A DNA stretch of 64,000 bases, taken from contig OZ022339.1 in the NCBI GenBank assembly GCA_963989245.1, positions 14,618,489 to 14,682,488 of the forward strand, given 5' to 3'. Below are positions 17,646 to 31,300 of this stretch, in pieces. The first letter of the stretch is position 1, and each line of letters starts with the position of its first letter. The notes beneath the pieces are model-generated. The model saw only the letters and a program-made list of their open reading frames with translations. It ran no database searches and was not told the origin of the DNA. A program made the translations under genes and the position numbers. This stretch comes from Nansenia antarctica. Taxonomy: Eukaryota > Chordata > Actinopteri > Argentiniformes > Microstomatidae.

Positions 17646-18181
17646 TTGGACAATGATTACTGTTGAACTTTGGTTAGATACTGACACAAAGCAATCACCT
17701 TGAAAAAAAGACAAAAGAAGACTCTTTCCACAATGAAAATAAGGATAATGGACATTTTTTTCCTCTTTTTCTTCTCCCCCCTCCTTTTAACCCTGTTTAC
17801 AATCCTAGACTGTGGGGACATACGGTAATGGTTTATGTTACATCAATGTATTTAAATATATCCTTTATGAAATTGTAATTATGAAGGGATCATGTACTAG
17901 ATTGGATGAGTTTATTCCTTAGAACAATGTGGTGCCAAATGTCACAGTTCAAATGTTCAATTTGATCCATGAGGTGGAGAGACACCGCCCCTCTGAGAGC
18001 TTCCCCTGTTGTTTTCTATGTGAGAGGGATTAGCATACTGTTGCATTAATGCATTATTTAGTGGCCCTTTATGCATCTCTCTTTCTGTCTTTTCTTTATT
18101 CTTTTAAGGTTTTTTTATAGCTTGTATTTCTTAACTTATGAATTCCACCTGAGTAGGCAAGTAGTTGGGCAGTTTGCGTGA

Positions 18182-18187
18182 AATAAA
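18182..18187 (+). terminator. yipf4: yipf4 poly(A) signal
   Basis: AATAAA in GTGAAATAAAACAATG, 537 bp after the stop codon. It is the best-placed signal before the Tc1-like element. Confidence 0.65.
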
Positions 18188-18280
18188 ACAATGTCTACTA
18201 AATGTTGGTGCCTTTCATTAGTTGTTTTATACAGTTGTTTATAGTTGTTCATATTTTCGGTCAACTTTACTTGTATTGTA

Positions 18281-18670
18281 CACCGATGAGCCAAAACATT
18301 ATGACCACTCACAGGTGGTTTGATTATCTGTAACATTGATTATCTTGTTACAATGGCACCTGTCAAGGGATGGGATATGTTAGGCAGCAAGTGAACAGCC
18401 AGTTCTTGAAGTTGATGTGTTGGACCTGAGCAACTTTGACAAGGGACAAATAGTTCTGGCCAGACGACTGGGTCAGAGCCAATCTAAAACGACCAGGCTT
18501 GTGGGGTGCTCCCGGTCAGAGGTGAGTACCTGCGACAGTGGTCCGAGGAGGGACAAACCACAAACCGGCGACATGGTGTTGGCGCCCAAGGCTCATCGAT
18601 GCGCGAGGGCAACACAGGCTATCCCAACAGCATATTAGGCAGGTGGTCATAATGTTTTGGCTCATCAGTG
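18281..18670 (+). mobile_element. Tc1/mariner-type deletion derivative
   Basis: Inverted ends of about 29 bp: CACCGATGAGCCAAAACATT at left and AATGTTTTGGCTCATCAGTG at right. Both sides have a TA dinucleotide (18279-18280 and 18671-18672). The interior keeps a piece of the transposase helix-turn-helix (NFDKGQIVLARRLGQSQSKT) and nothing catalytic. 390 bp, non-autonomous, between yipf4 and birc6. Confidence 0.88.
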
Positions 18671-18672
18671 TA

Positions 18673-19560
18673 TGTACTTCCTACTGTACATAGTTTTATG
18701 TATTCTAGAGACATGCATGCTAAAACATGACTAGCGAAAAAACATTTTTTATTTATAAGAGACACCATTATATTTGATGATGAGTGAGCTTAATTAAAGG
18801 TGCAATCTGTAATTCGAACAACAACAAAGTGGGCACTCTGACACTTTTTGGTAAGCAAATGAGGGATGGGGCTGGAGAAATGTCACCACTCAATTTCATC
18901 GACAGCTATGGATTCTGGGAATGACCATCCATGAGATACAAATAATAGTTTTAACCATATTTAATTTGAACACTGAAACACCATTTGTTTACAATTGTAT
19001 AGTTTACAAACAATGGGGTAAAATGAATCATGTTGTATTCATTTGAATAGACATTAGCTGGATCTACACAACAAAGTAGTGATCGTAACATTAGACCACT
19101 TTAAGGTGTAAAAAAGGAGCGAGTTGTCTGTAAGCTATCGGCAAACTTGCACTACATCTTGTACTAGAAGTTACTAGAATTGTAAGCAATATTACCTCCC
19201 AAATTGTATAGCATCACTCTTTTGAATATTATTTTGTGTTGATTTGTGGCTTTAAAGACGCTAAAAAGGTGCAGATTGCTCCATATGATCGGAGTGCGTG
19301 TGTTTTGGCTGGATCACTGTATGTATTTCAGCGTTTTAGTGAGTATACTAGCATCTGATCTGGATGCACAAACAACATGTGTTTCGGTTAGAACTAGACT
19401 AGTTAGAACTTAGGTAGCTAAGGAACGTTATTATTGATGTTATTGGTTTGAAAGCAAAACAACACATCTATAGTGCCTCACGCTAAATCCAGCAAAAGTA
19501 AACAATTACAATAATATTTGCAATTCTAAAAAAAAAAAAACGAAACGGAAAACAAACAAG
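18673..19560. other. Intergenic, no gene seen
   Basis: AT-rich sequence between yipf4 and the birc6 promoter. Two blocks resemble each other (AAAGGTGCAATCTG at about 18796 and AAAAGGTGCAGATTGCTCC at about 19264), possibly from one old repeat. No exon, tRNA or clear terminal repeat is recognised. Confidence 0.5.
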
Positions 19561-19599
19561 AGTCCCCTATCCTCCGTAGGCCACCACCATGCAACTTGA

Positions 19600-19912
19600 A
19601 AACCCAAAACCTGCCCTCAGTGTTATCGCGTGACGGCGTCTCGCGCTACGCTAGTTCCGTTCATCTGACGTCTGTCTGACAGAACGCGGAGCTCGGAGGT
19701 TTTTCCAGTACCGATGGTGAACAGCTACTGTGGCTGCGGAGGTAACGGGCGGAGGAGCAGCGGAAGCCGCAGAAGAGAGAGAGAGTCAGCAGTAGCAGTA
19801 GACTACCCGCGGTAGTTTGGGGATTCAGCTTTTACATTTATTAATCTTTACTCGTGTCAACGGAACTCCCTAAAAACACACATAAGAAGGGCAGTTGGAA
19901 AGAGAAAGAAAG
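19600..19912 (+). promoter_or_regulatory. birc6: birc6 CpG-rich promoter and 5' UTR
   Basis: This stretch is much richer in CpG than the sequence on either side and has no TATA box. It runs straight into the exon 1 start codon at 19913 (AAAGATGGCGG, a good Kozak context). The transcription start is not fixed by sequence. Confidence 0.5.
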
Positions 19913-20803
19913 ATGGCGGCTGCGGCCTCGCCGGGCTCGGGCTCAGACTGGGTGGTGCTGAGAGACGGCTGCCTGCGCTGCGACGAGGAGGGCCTGCGGA
20001 GCCTCTCCTACCACCCGGCCCTGAACGCCATCCTGGCCGTGACCAGCCGGGGCAGCATCAAAGTCATCGACGGCACGTCCGGGGCCATCCTCCAGGCCTC
20101 GGCTTTGCACGGTGAGTCCCCCAGTTAAGAGACGGTTATGTTCAGATGTTGGAAAATAGACAATCACCTGATGTGACATAACATAACAGAAACGAGCGAC
20201 TTGCTTGCTGTCATTTAACTGGTCAAAACAGGGCAGCTAGCTCGCTTACGTCTGTTTGGTTGGGCCTACTAACTAACTAGTTTGACTACTTATTTTTGGT
20301 TAAGCAGTCAAGTTTTTTCATTAAAAAATTCATAAAAGTCAGGCTTTTCATATTCATAAAGAAAGCCGCGTCATTTTTATGAGAACATACGCTTAGCTAA
20401 TGTTAAGCTAGCTATTAATAATGTTAGCTAACTGACGTTTAGCCAACCCAAGTTAACCAGAAGTCAATCGTTAAGAGTCAGTTGAGATGGCTGGCTAGTT
20501 TGGTCAACGTTAGCTTGTTTAAATGATGCTATGATGCTAGCCGTTTATAACCGCTAACAAACATAGCTAGCCTATGTTTGTTAGCGGTTATAAACGGCTA
20601 GCATCATAAGCTAGCCAGTTGTGGCTAACAGACCGGTGTAGTGAGATATCTCTAACCCTAACCCTTCTCTCTCACAACGGGATCATTCAGTCTGTAACGC
20701 CTGACTGGAATGTCTTAAGACGTTCCCGTTATGAAACATTTAAACGACTGATGTTCATTTCTATTGGGGAAACGTACACTGTGTTTTTCCAAATAATAAA
20801 AGT

Positions 20804-20834
<31 letters not shown>

Positions 20835-23800
20835 TTGATACGACGCTATTTTTCTACACAGTTATTACATAGCTCGTTATTGCTCCGAGCTAGTCACGTC
20901 AATAACAACGTTCCCTAGCTACCTAAGTTCTAACTAGCTATATTTATTCACAACTTCTTGCCAGGAATAGCTAGCTAAGTTCTGACTTGTTGTATCCGTA
21001 ATAACACATTTAAACCCCCAGCTATTAGTGCATTAGACATTCAGATCTAATCATCTAACCTAAAATCTGCTACTTGTATAGCTAGCGAGCTACATTTAAA
21101 TGTGTTGAACGATGACACGTCGTTAGCCAGGTAATGCTTGGATAGATTCAACCTGGCTAGCTGTCTATTCATTGTATGCTTACTATGTCTCTAAAATCAT
21201 TTTTCGACTAATCAGTAGCTAGCTAATTTATCCAGCGAATCTGCCAGTTCCCCCACCCGCATGTGGTGTCGCAGTGACATTTGCCAGCTAGTTATATAGT
21301 TTGTTGCAAAATAGAAGATATGATAAAGCATGCAATGCATGTATGCAACATTTAGCTAGCTATGTTACTTGTATTACTGTGTACCAGTGACTAGCTAAGC
21401 TTTTTTGAAATGTTTCATAATTGCAGTCTATATTATGACATGACTGAATTGGTTATTGCAGTTGACCCGCACACACATCTTTCACAGAATGTGTCCCTTA
21501 TTAATGTTTATTGATTCATATACCGTAGATGCTGATGGATGTACTTCCCAGTAAATACAAATTGAATCTACAATGTGTTATGTTGTTTACTTAAATTAAA
21601 CATTTAAGCATAATATAGCCTAATGCAAGAGACCTGGCTTATGCAATGTATCTGTTATAATTCCCAGCCATAATCCCCATATTCTGGGTAGGCTACATTC
21701 AATGTTCTATACTCCCCTACTCTGAAGCCCTCTGCTGCTTTTCTTGACTTGTATTCATGGCAGTGCGGAATGTGCTTTTAAAATAACTTGTAGCCTAGTA
21801 AAGGTCCATCTTTCGATTTCACGCCAAACCACAAGTTCCCCCCTCAGTTTTTATACATTTTTGAGGTGACCGTCAACATGGATTCTGGGAATTGCTTTGG
21901 TGTCAACAGGGAAAGTAACTAACTAACTAAACTATACACTGATTGATTATGAGTTCCGGCAAATCGGTGTCGATTCAAATCGAATCAAGTAGATGTGTGG
22001 CATCCTATGCTCTTTGGAAGGGCCAGCTAACCCACTGTTTTACAGTACAGGTAGAAATTAACACGACAGCTTTGTGCTTTACCCAGAATTACCTTGGAAC
22101 AATCTTGAAGGACCACAACATGTTTTGTTTGCTATTTGCATTTGAGGATCATGTAGTTCAATTCCTTTTAGAGAGGATTGCTTTTCATATTGGTTTGTGA
22201 TAGTGATGGTGTTTCTGGGTGAACAGCTCTGAAATCACCTCCAACGGAAGGTCACGCCCCAGCAGTTCTATGTCATTGGTTCTATGTCACATTTAGGCCT
22301 ATATACTGTATATGTATATACTGTATATTGCCACGGTTTTGCATTGCTGAAAGTAATGGAGGGAATTGAAATGTTTGTGTTAAACGCTGTCAGAAGAGTT
22401 TGGCTTCCTATTGTTCAGGCTACTAGGCCAATTTCATCATATGAATTGACCAATCTGCCAAACTGTTAAATAGACATTTAATAATTTACCTTCATCTGCT
22501 TGTGGCAGTATTAAAACAATGTTGGTTTCAACAGTGTTATATTACACTGTTATGTATTGTGAAAGAGAATATGGTGTCAATGGCTAAATTAAAGGTAAAT
22601 AGAATACTTGGCCAACTGTTTTTTGTCCCAGGTTTTTGATAGGCTCTGTATTCGAAGGCCATAATCGACAGCTTTTTTGTTCCTTTTTCTTTTCTTTTTG
22701 TTAATATACACATTCAGATATTGACCGTAAATAGTTGGACTGAGTACAGTCTGACTCAGTGATGCATAAACTACGAGTAGGCCTAAACATGAACAGTTGG
22801 AAATATATGCAGGTTTCCAACATGTTTACATTGTTACTTTCATCTGTGGACTGCACTTTGGCACGGGACAGAATCAAATGACGGCCGAAGATATATGCCC
22901 TAGCAACTACACCATAAGAAAGTTGATATTCTTTGCATTGTATAGTTTGAAGCCCTTGTGAAAGTGTCGGTGGGTTTAGGGTTGGGTGGTAATACGGTTT
23001 CCTCCGATATTTGAAAATAGCAACGGTGTACATTTCAATAATGTCATAAAAAACATTCTGCTGCGCAATGTGTGCATAAGATATAGGCTAATAAACGCCT
23101 TAAGAGTGTTTGTCCAGTGCCCTGGGGTGGTCTAGCATCGCGGTCTACAATGCACACATATACCCATGTCGGCATGGGTTCAAATCCGGCCCATGCCCTC
23201 TCTCCCTTCTCCTTACTTTCCTGTCTGTCTTAACTGTATCTGTCGAATAAAATGAAAAAATATGAGTGGGACTGAAAAAATTACTTAAGAGTGTTTGTCC
23301 AGCACCACTGTCTGGTTGGACATGCTATGAAAGTGATGACAGAACCTTCTGTAAACAATGTAATTTGTCAAATAAATTAAATAAAAGAAAGATTAGTGAT
23401 ACATGACATGGTACTGTGTGTAGGGGTGGGACGATTAGAAAATGTAATGTCACGATTATCGTGGGCAAAATAATCGCGATCCACGATATTATCGCGAGAA
23501 TTTAAAAAAAAAAAAAAAAAAAAACTTTTTTTTTAGAATGCCAATAAAACACACTGTAATCACTTTAACTTAGATTTTGTTGTATTTTTATTGAATCATG
23601 TTAATAACATTAACATCATTTTAAAAACATCTTGACAAAAATAAAAATCTTTAATAAAATCTTAAATAAGGTAATGATAAATTATAAGGTATCACTGCAT
23701 AAATAAAGGAAAAAATACTGTCAAACAAAACTTGAACACTGACACTTTTCTGTCATCAAACTGAGTGCTAGCCTTGTGGCTTAGAGACTTGAAAGCTTCA

Positions 23801-25317
23801 AGATAGGTTAAAGTGCAAATGTGAGAAATCTCAATTATATTACTATTTATTTATAACATACGATTATGACATCCTCCCTCTCGCCAGTTTGGGGCAAAAT
23901 AGACTTCTCCCCTGGTGCCACGGATAGGGGTTTCAAGCGGTGGGACAGCAAAGGGATGGTTACTATCGGACATTTATATGATACGGAAATACTACTTTCA
24001 TTTGACCAATTATGTAAGAAATATGACCTACCACGAAATGAGTTTTTCAGATACCTTCAGATACGAAGTTTTTTAAATAGCCAAAAAGACACTGGCCTCT
24101 GTCACCAACCCTCTCCGCTGGAGGAGATAGTCTCTGCTGGAAAGACGAGAGGCATTCTGGGGCTTGGGTATAGAGCACTTTCGAAATATGATAAAGGCAA
24201 ACCTGCATTTACGCCCAAAGACTGGAATAATGACCTGAACATTAATACTGATGAAGCAACTTGGTCACTAATATGGCAATCGGCAAACGACATCTCAATC
24301 TGTAATAGGACGAAGGAAACGCAATTTAGACTACTACAACGTTTGCAGATTACTCCCCAACTTAGACATAAAATGGATCATAACAAATCGGAAATGTGTA
24401 CAAAGTGTATTACCGAGGTTGGGAGCTTTGTTCATTGTGTTTGGACTTGTAGATATATAGATGATTACTGGAAAGGTATAGTGGATAAAATTCATCTAAT
24501 TCTAGATGTTACATTGGATAAGGACCCCATGTGTCTATTGTTTGGGTTCCCAGACAAACAACTTAAAAGTATGCATTCCAAAAGACTTCTGTGTATCCTC
24601 ACTTTTTGTGCAAGGAAAAATATATTGCTGAAATGGATAGACTGCAAACCGCCTACAATAGCTGGATGGCACAAGGTAATTTTTGATATGATTCCTATGG
24701 AATATCTGACATATAGGTCTAAGTGTAAGATAAAGACATTCTATAAGATTTGGTCTCCGTTCTTAGATTATATTGGTACCAGCCTGGCTGCCATTGTAAT
24801 GAAAGGTTTGGTGGATTACACTCAAGAAAGTACACAAGACGAATGTGTAACTGATCTACAATGTATGGGTCACAATATTATTTACTGTGCTGGTGTTGTG
24901 CTGCCGCTGTGTTTAGGACTGTAAGACATGGATGCTGTCTCCGATGGGGGTGATCCCCCCATATATTATGGCATGTGTTGTCATTTTCTTTTCTGTTTAT
25001 TTCTGATATGTGACATGGCCTCCTCCCCCCCTGTTTTTTTGTTTTTGTTTTGTTTTTAAACATTTTCTGTTTATGGACAATGTACTGCATAACAAAGTGC
25101 AAAACTAGTTTTCTACTATTAATGGGACAATAACCTCCCCCACTGATACTAGTTGTTGTTGTTATGTCCTGTTGTGTACATGTCTCTGTGAAACACTGTG
25201 AAATATTAACCCCCCCCCAAAAAAACACACATAGGTCACATACATTAATACATACAATAAAAACAGACAGACAAAGCAGTGTTTATAAAATGTAGTGCCT
25301 ATTTAAAAAGTCCAGTC

Positions 25318-25348
<31 letters not shown>

Positions 25349-28300
25349 CGATTATGACGATTATTCAACTAATTAAAATTCTCCACGATAAAGTTATCGC
25401 GGGTGTTTTTATCGCGATTAACGATAAACACGATAATCGTCCCATCCCTAACTGTGTGATCATCTAGTTATGTGTTTTTAGCATGTTCATGTTCTATCAG
25501 CATGTTGTGATGTGTTAAACATGAAGAGTAGCTATCTGCGATGTTCAACCCTAGGTGGGTTCAACACTCCACCTGTACACTCCACATGTACTGTTGTTTG
25601 CACAATTCTTTATGTTTTAATGAAAATAATGTTGGTGATTGTGTTTTTAACCAAGGTGGCATTTTACCTTTCAAGTAAAGTTTGGATGAAAAGTGAAAGC
25701 ACAATCTTTACCCTGTTTCAGAAGTACTAGGGTTTTCTCACGGTGAAAGTGAAACAGAATTTTCTAATGTTATGTTACTTCCCATGTGAATGGTAACACA
25801 TCCTCATTGTTTTTAATACCTACCCAATGCAACATAACCAAGTTTATCAAGACCATAACTACTAGTAATTCACTGCACATCAAAGATATGTAATACATTT
25901 CTATGTTTATTCTGTCACTGACATGGTTGTATTATGGTAAAAGGTCCAGCCAACCAGCCAGTCCTCTCCAAGCAGCTGTACTTCTCTAATGCCTGTGTGT
26001 GTATGTGCGTGTGTTTGTTCCAGCTAAACCTGGGGGCCGTGTTAGGTGTCAGTACTTCCCTGCAGTAGACAAGGTCCTCTTCGTGGACGACTATGCAGTG
26101 GGCTGCAGGAAAGACCTGAATGGGATCCTGCTACTGGACACTGCTCTGCAGGCCCCCGTGGCCAAACCAGAGGACATGGTCCAGCTCGAGCTGCCTGTCA
26201 CAGAGGTAGGGGAGTCAAACTGCTCTCACACACAATCACATTTATTTGTATCGTGCTTCTTTGTGACAATTTTGTCACATATTGCTTATCGTGCTCACAT
26301 AGGAATTTTATCTGAAATACTTCATGTGCATTTCTATTCAATCCACAATGCATACAGTCTCAAATTATCATCATTTCTCATAAAGTTGCATCATATGCAG
26401 TGTTTCCCCTAGGTTTGCTGCCTTGGGGGGGTGGCATGGACCGTGGCATGTTTGCACTTTTACCTGCTCTACAGTGATTCCCAAAGAGCAACATGTGCTT
26501 TTTTAACAGGAAGTGTGTGTGTGTATGTGGGGGGGGGGGTTCAAATTATGAATTGAGGGAGTTGTAGGACATTAAAAACAAGATATTTTGTCATCATTAT
26601 AAAACATGATTTTTGGACTAAGGAAAACAACAAAACCACTGGATTAAAATTCCTTTAACAGTGGCCTGACCTAAAACTCTCCTAAAAGCAAGCAAGAAGA
26701 ACACACACACACACACACACACACATAAATGACAAATGACATACGTAATTATTTCAACATTAGATGAAGAACAGCTTTTTACCTAGGGAAATGTATGTGG
26801 TAACACTTTTAGTTGCTAGTTAGTTTACTTATATTAACACAGTACCGTACTCTAGTAACAACATTGTTATTTATTTTATAAATATAAGATAAGTAATCTT
26901 AAAGGTAAAGATAAACTTATTTATTTGCAGGAGTTATGGAGTTGAGTAGTTTGGATTATTACACAACTGAAATTAGCCTTATTTCACTTGTACAATAACA
27001 TAGTGACTATCACTCTCCCAACATTTGCCTATGTGCAGAATTCATTTTGAGAATGAATAAGTGAATTTGGCCAAATCATCACTACTCTAGTTTACAGTTT
27101 TCGGTGACACACACTCTCTATGGTGGTGAACATGCATAATTGGACACAAGTTAATCAAACAGATTACAAACAGATTGATAATATGAATTTGTCATTGCTT
27201 TAAGCTCTGCCAGCTTAAGCTCACACAACTAAGACCACAAGACTGCCTTGTAATGTCGAAAAACTGGTCCACCATGATTGAACACCCATGGCTAAGTGTG
27301 GAGAATCCACCACTCCCTTTCGCATAGCACTGATTGAGCATGACATGGCTTTGGTGACAAGTGGAGGAGGGCGTGTCAGTCTGACGTCTGAGGGGTGATG
27401 TAGGGAAGATTCAAGTTAAGCGTATCAGCGTCTCAAAAAGGGACTCAATCAATCCATAATGGTCTTGAAGTCTGATGGCTGTCATCCTTGTTTCAAGTCC
27501 TTTATTTGTGGTGTGTAGATGACCTGTTTACACAGACGTTAACACTGCATTACTCCCTTTAATGAACGGTTGTACATCTGGCCTCACTGTGTTACTACAA
27601 GCTCTTCCTAAAAAAGATCATGCATAGAAAGTGAAACACCAATTCCAAGAGAACCCCTAATGTTTTCTGTTGCTTACGACAGGTCCACAGGCTGTGATTA
27701 AGTTGTCTTTATTTAGTCACTTAGGCCTAACCTTATTTAGCAATGCCTAAGGAGAAGACTTTGTAGGTGATAAACAGTTAAAAGTTGACTGGCATGGCTT
27801 GTCAAAGTTAGTTTTTGTCAAAGTCCTAATGTATTAGTGTGCCAGTGCAATCTCTTTGATCCCAGAGGCCTGCTCTACTTTATGACCCGTGGCTGACTGT
27901 TTATTGTCCGCATGTCTCACTGTTTTACTCAAAATCTACGTCAAACTATGAGGCTAATGTAGCTAAATGTTCCCTCATTTCACTGAAAACTGACCTTTTG
28001 CAAAACTCCCTTCACTTCCACGGTGAAAATATTCAGAAACTCAGTTTTCAGTGTTGACGTGTGGACAGGTAAATCTTTTGTTTTGGCTTGTGACGTCAGA
28101 GTTTGCGCCGTTATCTCCTTTGTTTACATCATCCAGAGGTGACATTTTGTGCAATGGCAGACTCTATTGTTCTTTCCTTTCGATTTCACTATGCTGTGTT
28201 GTTGTTGTATTCGCCGCTCAAGAAGAAGCCCATCAGTGTGCATGCTCCTCTTCTGTGGTGTTTGACATAACTTTTTATCGCCACCTACTGGCCTGGCATG

Positions 28301-31300
28301 TTTGTGAGCATTTAAAATAGTTTTTGCGGGATTTTCTTTTAGAACGAAGGAGCAAAACACTGTCTTCAGAAATACCTGTGTGTGTGTGTGGACTAGGACT
28401 AAGATTGTTTTATTCGGAGCGACACACAAAAGGTTCCAGCCAGTCTGTGCTGTCTTATCCATTCTGGAGACTGAGGATGGCACAGCCCCTCATTCTAAGA
28501 CATAATGCGGGTACTGAACATGCTATAGGGTACTACAGTGTTCATTTTGGGGAAATATAAACTTGCAGCGTGCCTACTGCTCTCTTTCCCTCTGCTATAG
28601 TCGGTGATGAATGCAAGCAGCAGCACCTGTTCAATTAAATGTTTTAAAAATGTGTATATGTAAGAGAATATACTATAAAAACAATAGAAAAAAGTGTGTG
28701 CCATCTAAGTGTGTGAAGGCTTTCATGCTGTTATTATTATATTCCTGACTAATTGAGCGTACTGAATGAGTAGTGATGACTTATCCATGACTCATGACTG
28801 TGTGTGTGTGTGTGCGTGCGTGTGTGTGTTGCAGGCTCAGCAGATGCTGTCGGCCTGTCTAGAGAAGGTAGATGTGTCCAACACAGAGGGCTACGACGTG
28901 TTCATCACTCAGCTCAAAGAAGGCTTGAAGAATACCTCACACGAGACGGCAGCCAATCACAAAGTGGCCAAGGTGAGTGAACTCGCTATCTCTCAATTTT
29001 TTACAGGGTGGCGTTGCGATGTTTTACGCTCCATCTGTGAGCCATATGCGCCATGCAGGTGTTCTCTTTCACGGAAGAGTCTGCACTGTGTGTGGACAAG
29101 TCGTCCATCATCTTGCTATAGACCACAGTGGCCAGGCAGTACAAATGCAAATTTGCCTAGTTTCAATTATTCTTATTTTTGTGTTATTATTATTCAGGTG
29201 CTCAAGTCACTGTTACTATATATATTAGCTTTACAGTACTTAGCATTCCTCTCGTGGCAGTTTGTGACTTACTTTTTCCGTTGTATTGAAAAATGCAATC
29301 AGGTAAAAGTATTGCATAGTGTTATGTCCCCACAATCCAATCAACGGTAAGCTGGGGGAGCTGATACAGCAGTGTCTGCTACTGGGTCCTGGCGGTATGT
29401 ATTTATCCACATAAAGCACAGCCGGATTACCCACCCTGGCCCCTGGCCACCAAGGCGCCCTGGAAAAGTCTAGATTTTCCTGTCCTAGATTCTAGGCTAT
29501 GTTCCTAGTTTCTAAGGAATCAGTCTCTCTCATTGCCCTCAGTCCCAATCAGGCTGATACTCCAAATTCTGACTCCTGTCTCGATTCAAATTCAATAGTT
29601 TGCATGATAAGTGTCATCACTTCCTGCTGTGGCGTGTAGCCTGTTGCTGCCAATATGAGAGAATGCCTGAAGACTACATCAACAAACAGTAGGCTGTAAG
29701 AGTAAACTAGAAGAAAAAGTTCCAGAAGAAACTTTTGTGGGCTTGCAAAGTCTTATTTTGGTTGTAGAAAAAGTTTAAAAGATGGTTTGGATGCTAGATA
29801 TATTTGCTGGTTAGAAAGTGAGTAATTATAGTAGCAGATAAAGTTAAAGATGGTTTGGTTGGTTAGATGGATGGATAATGGTTGGTTGGTTTGTCTGTTG
29901 GTTGGTTGGATAGATTAATTGGTGGATAGGATGAGCCAGGGGTACTTCAGTGGAGTGGGTAGAGAGTTGGTTGGTTGAGATTGGTAGAGTTTGTTGGTTA
30001 ACTGGATGAGAGTTTTTGCAGTTACAAAAAGCTTAATTCTTTAATTGGTGTCTGAAAGCTTGAAGGGTCGATGATGACTTTCTGGGTAGTTGAAAGAAAA
30101 AGAGAGATTGATTGGATGGATGAGTGGATAGATGAACGAGAGGGGAGGTATAGAAAGAGCAAAATAATGAAGATGTTAATCAGTGTGGGTTATACTGAGT
30201 GAAGCAGTAGTGATTGGCTAGGTAGTTGAAAGGTTAGATAGACGGTATGTTGGGTCATAGATGGGTCATAGATGGCTAGATTGGACGAGCCTGACTGGGC
30301 ATTTGAATGAAAGTGAGAGTCTGATGGTCAAGACGGTAGGATAGTCAAAGAGATGGTTTTATTGGGGTAGAACTGCATCGTGAGGCAGTTAATTATCGCT
30401 ACAAATGTGTGACGATTCAAATCGGTGAGATGAAAAATTAATCGCGATGTTTGCTTCTGACAATGTGAGGAATATGGACGTTGCAGTGAGAGAGGCCGGG
30501 CTAGAACCACATAATGTGTTTTGTCCACACGTTAAACTTGGCCACCCAAGCGGTTGAGTGTACCACGTGTCAGCTGCTTGCTGGGTCAGGTGAGGCAGGT
30601 TGCAGCCTTCTGCCACTAAGGCTCCACACCAACCTCTGTGTTCGGAATTTATTCTAGAATGCTTTTTGTGAATGTCTTGTAGCTAATAACGTTGTGCAAT
30701 TTAAAACATGCAGAGCTACATTTTGTGTTTTGAGCCCATGACACTTGATTGCATATTACATGCAAGACTAGATAGCTCGCTCGAATAAAGTTTGATGTGT
30801 CTTTCGTATTGACAGGTACACGAAGGAAGCTGTCATGCTTGCCTAAAGTTGGAGTGAAAGTCATGTAGCTAGGCTAACTAGCTATGTTGTCTATCCATGT
30901 TGTTGGGCTTTAAGTAGAGATGCTCCGATCAGGGTTTTTGGTGCCGATCACTAGGGATGCTCCGATTTATCGGCCACCGATTTAAATCGGCCGATTTCAC
31001 TCCAAATGACTCGATCGGTGATCGGCAAAAATGGCCGATCGCAAAAACCGATTTTATTTTTATTTTTTTTATTTTTTTTTCCTGGGGAAGACAGATAACT
31101 GAACAGAAAACATAGGAGGACGTAACAGTATGTAAACCATGAAGGCCACGTTTATGATGTCTTTTATACAGCCATATCGACTGACTTGGGCTTCAGGCCC
31201 TAACTGGGTGATAGGCCAGACCTTTACTATGCCATAAAAATGGGTCTGCGTTTGCTTGGTGCCTAATGGATCAAAACTTTTGTCTAAAAAGCAAAAAATA

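Noticed and set aside
19895..19912. Extended birc6 start upstream of the ATG
   Set aside because: The upstream codon is TTG, not ATG. The first ATG (19913) has good context and aligns with the family's MAAAA start.
28051..28560. Short plus and minus frames of 78-119 codons in birc6 intron 2
   Set aside because: No splice sites, domain pattern or codon bias; they lie in ordinary intron sequence.
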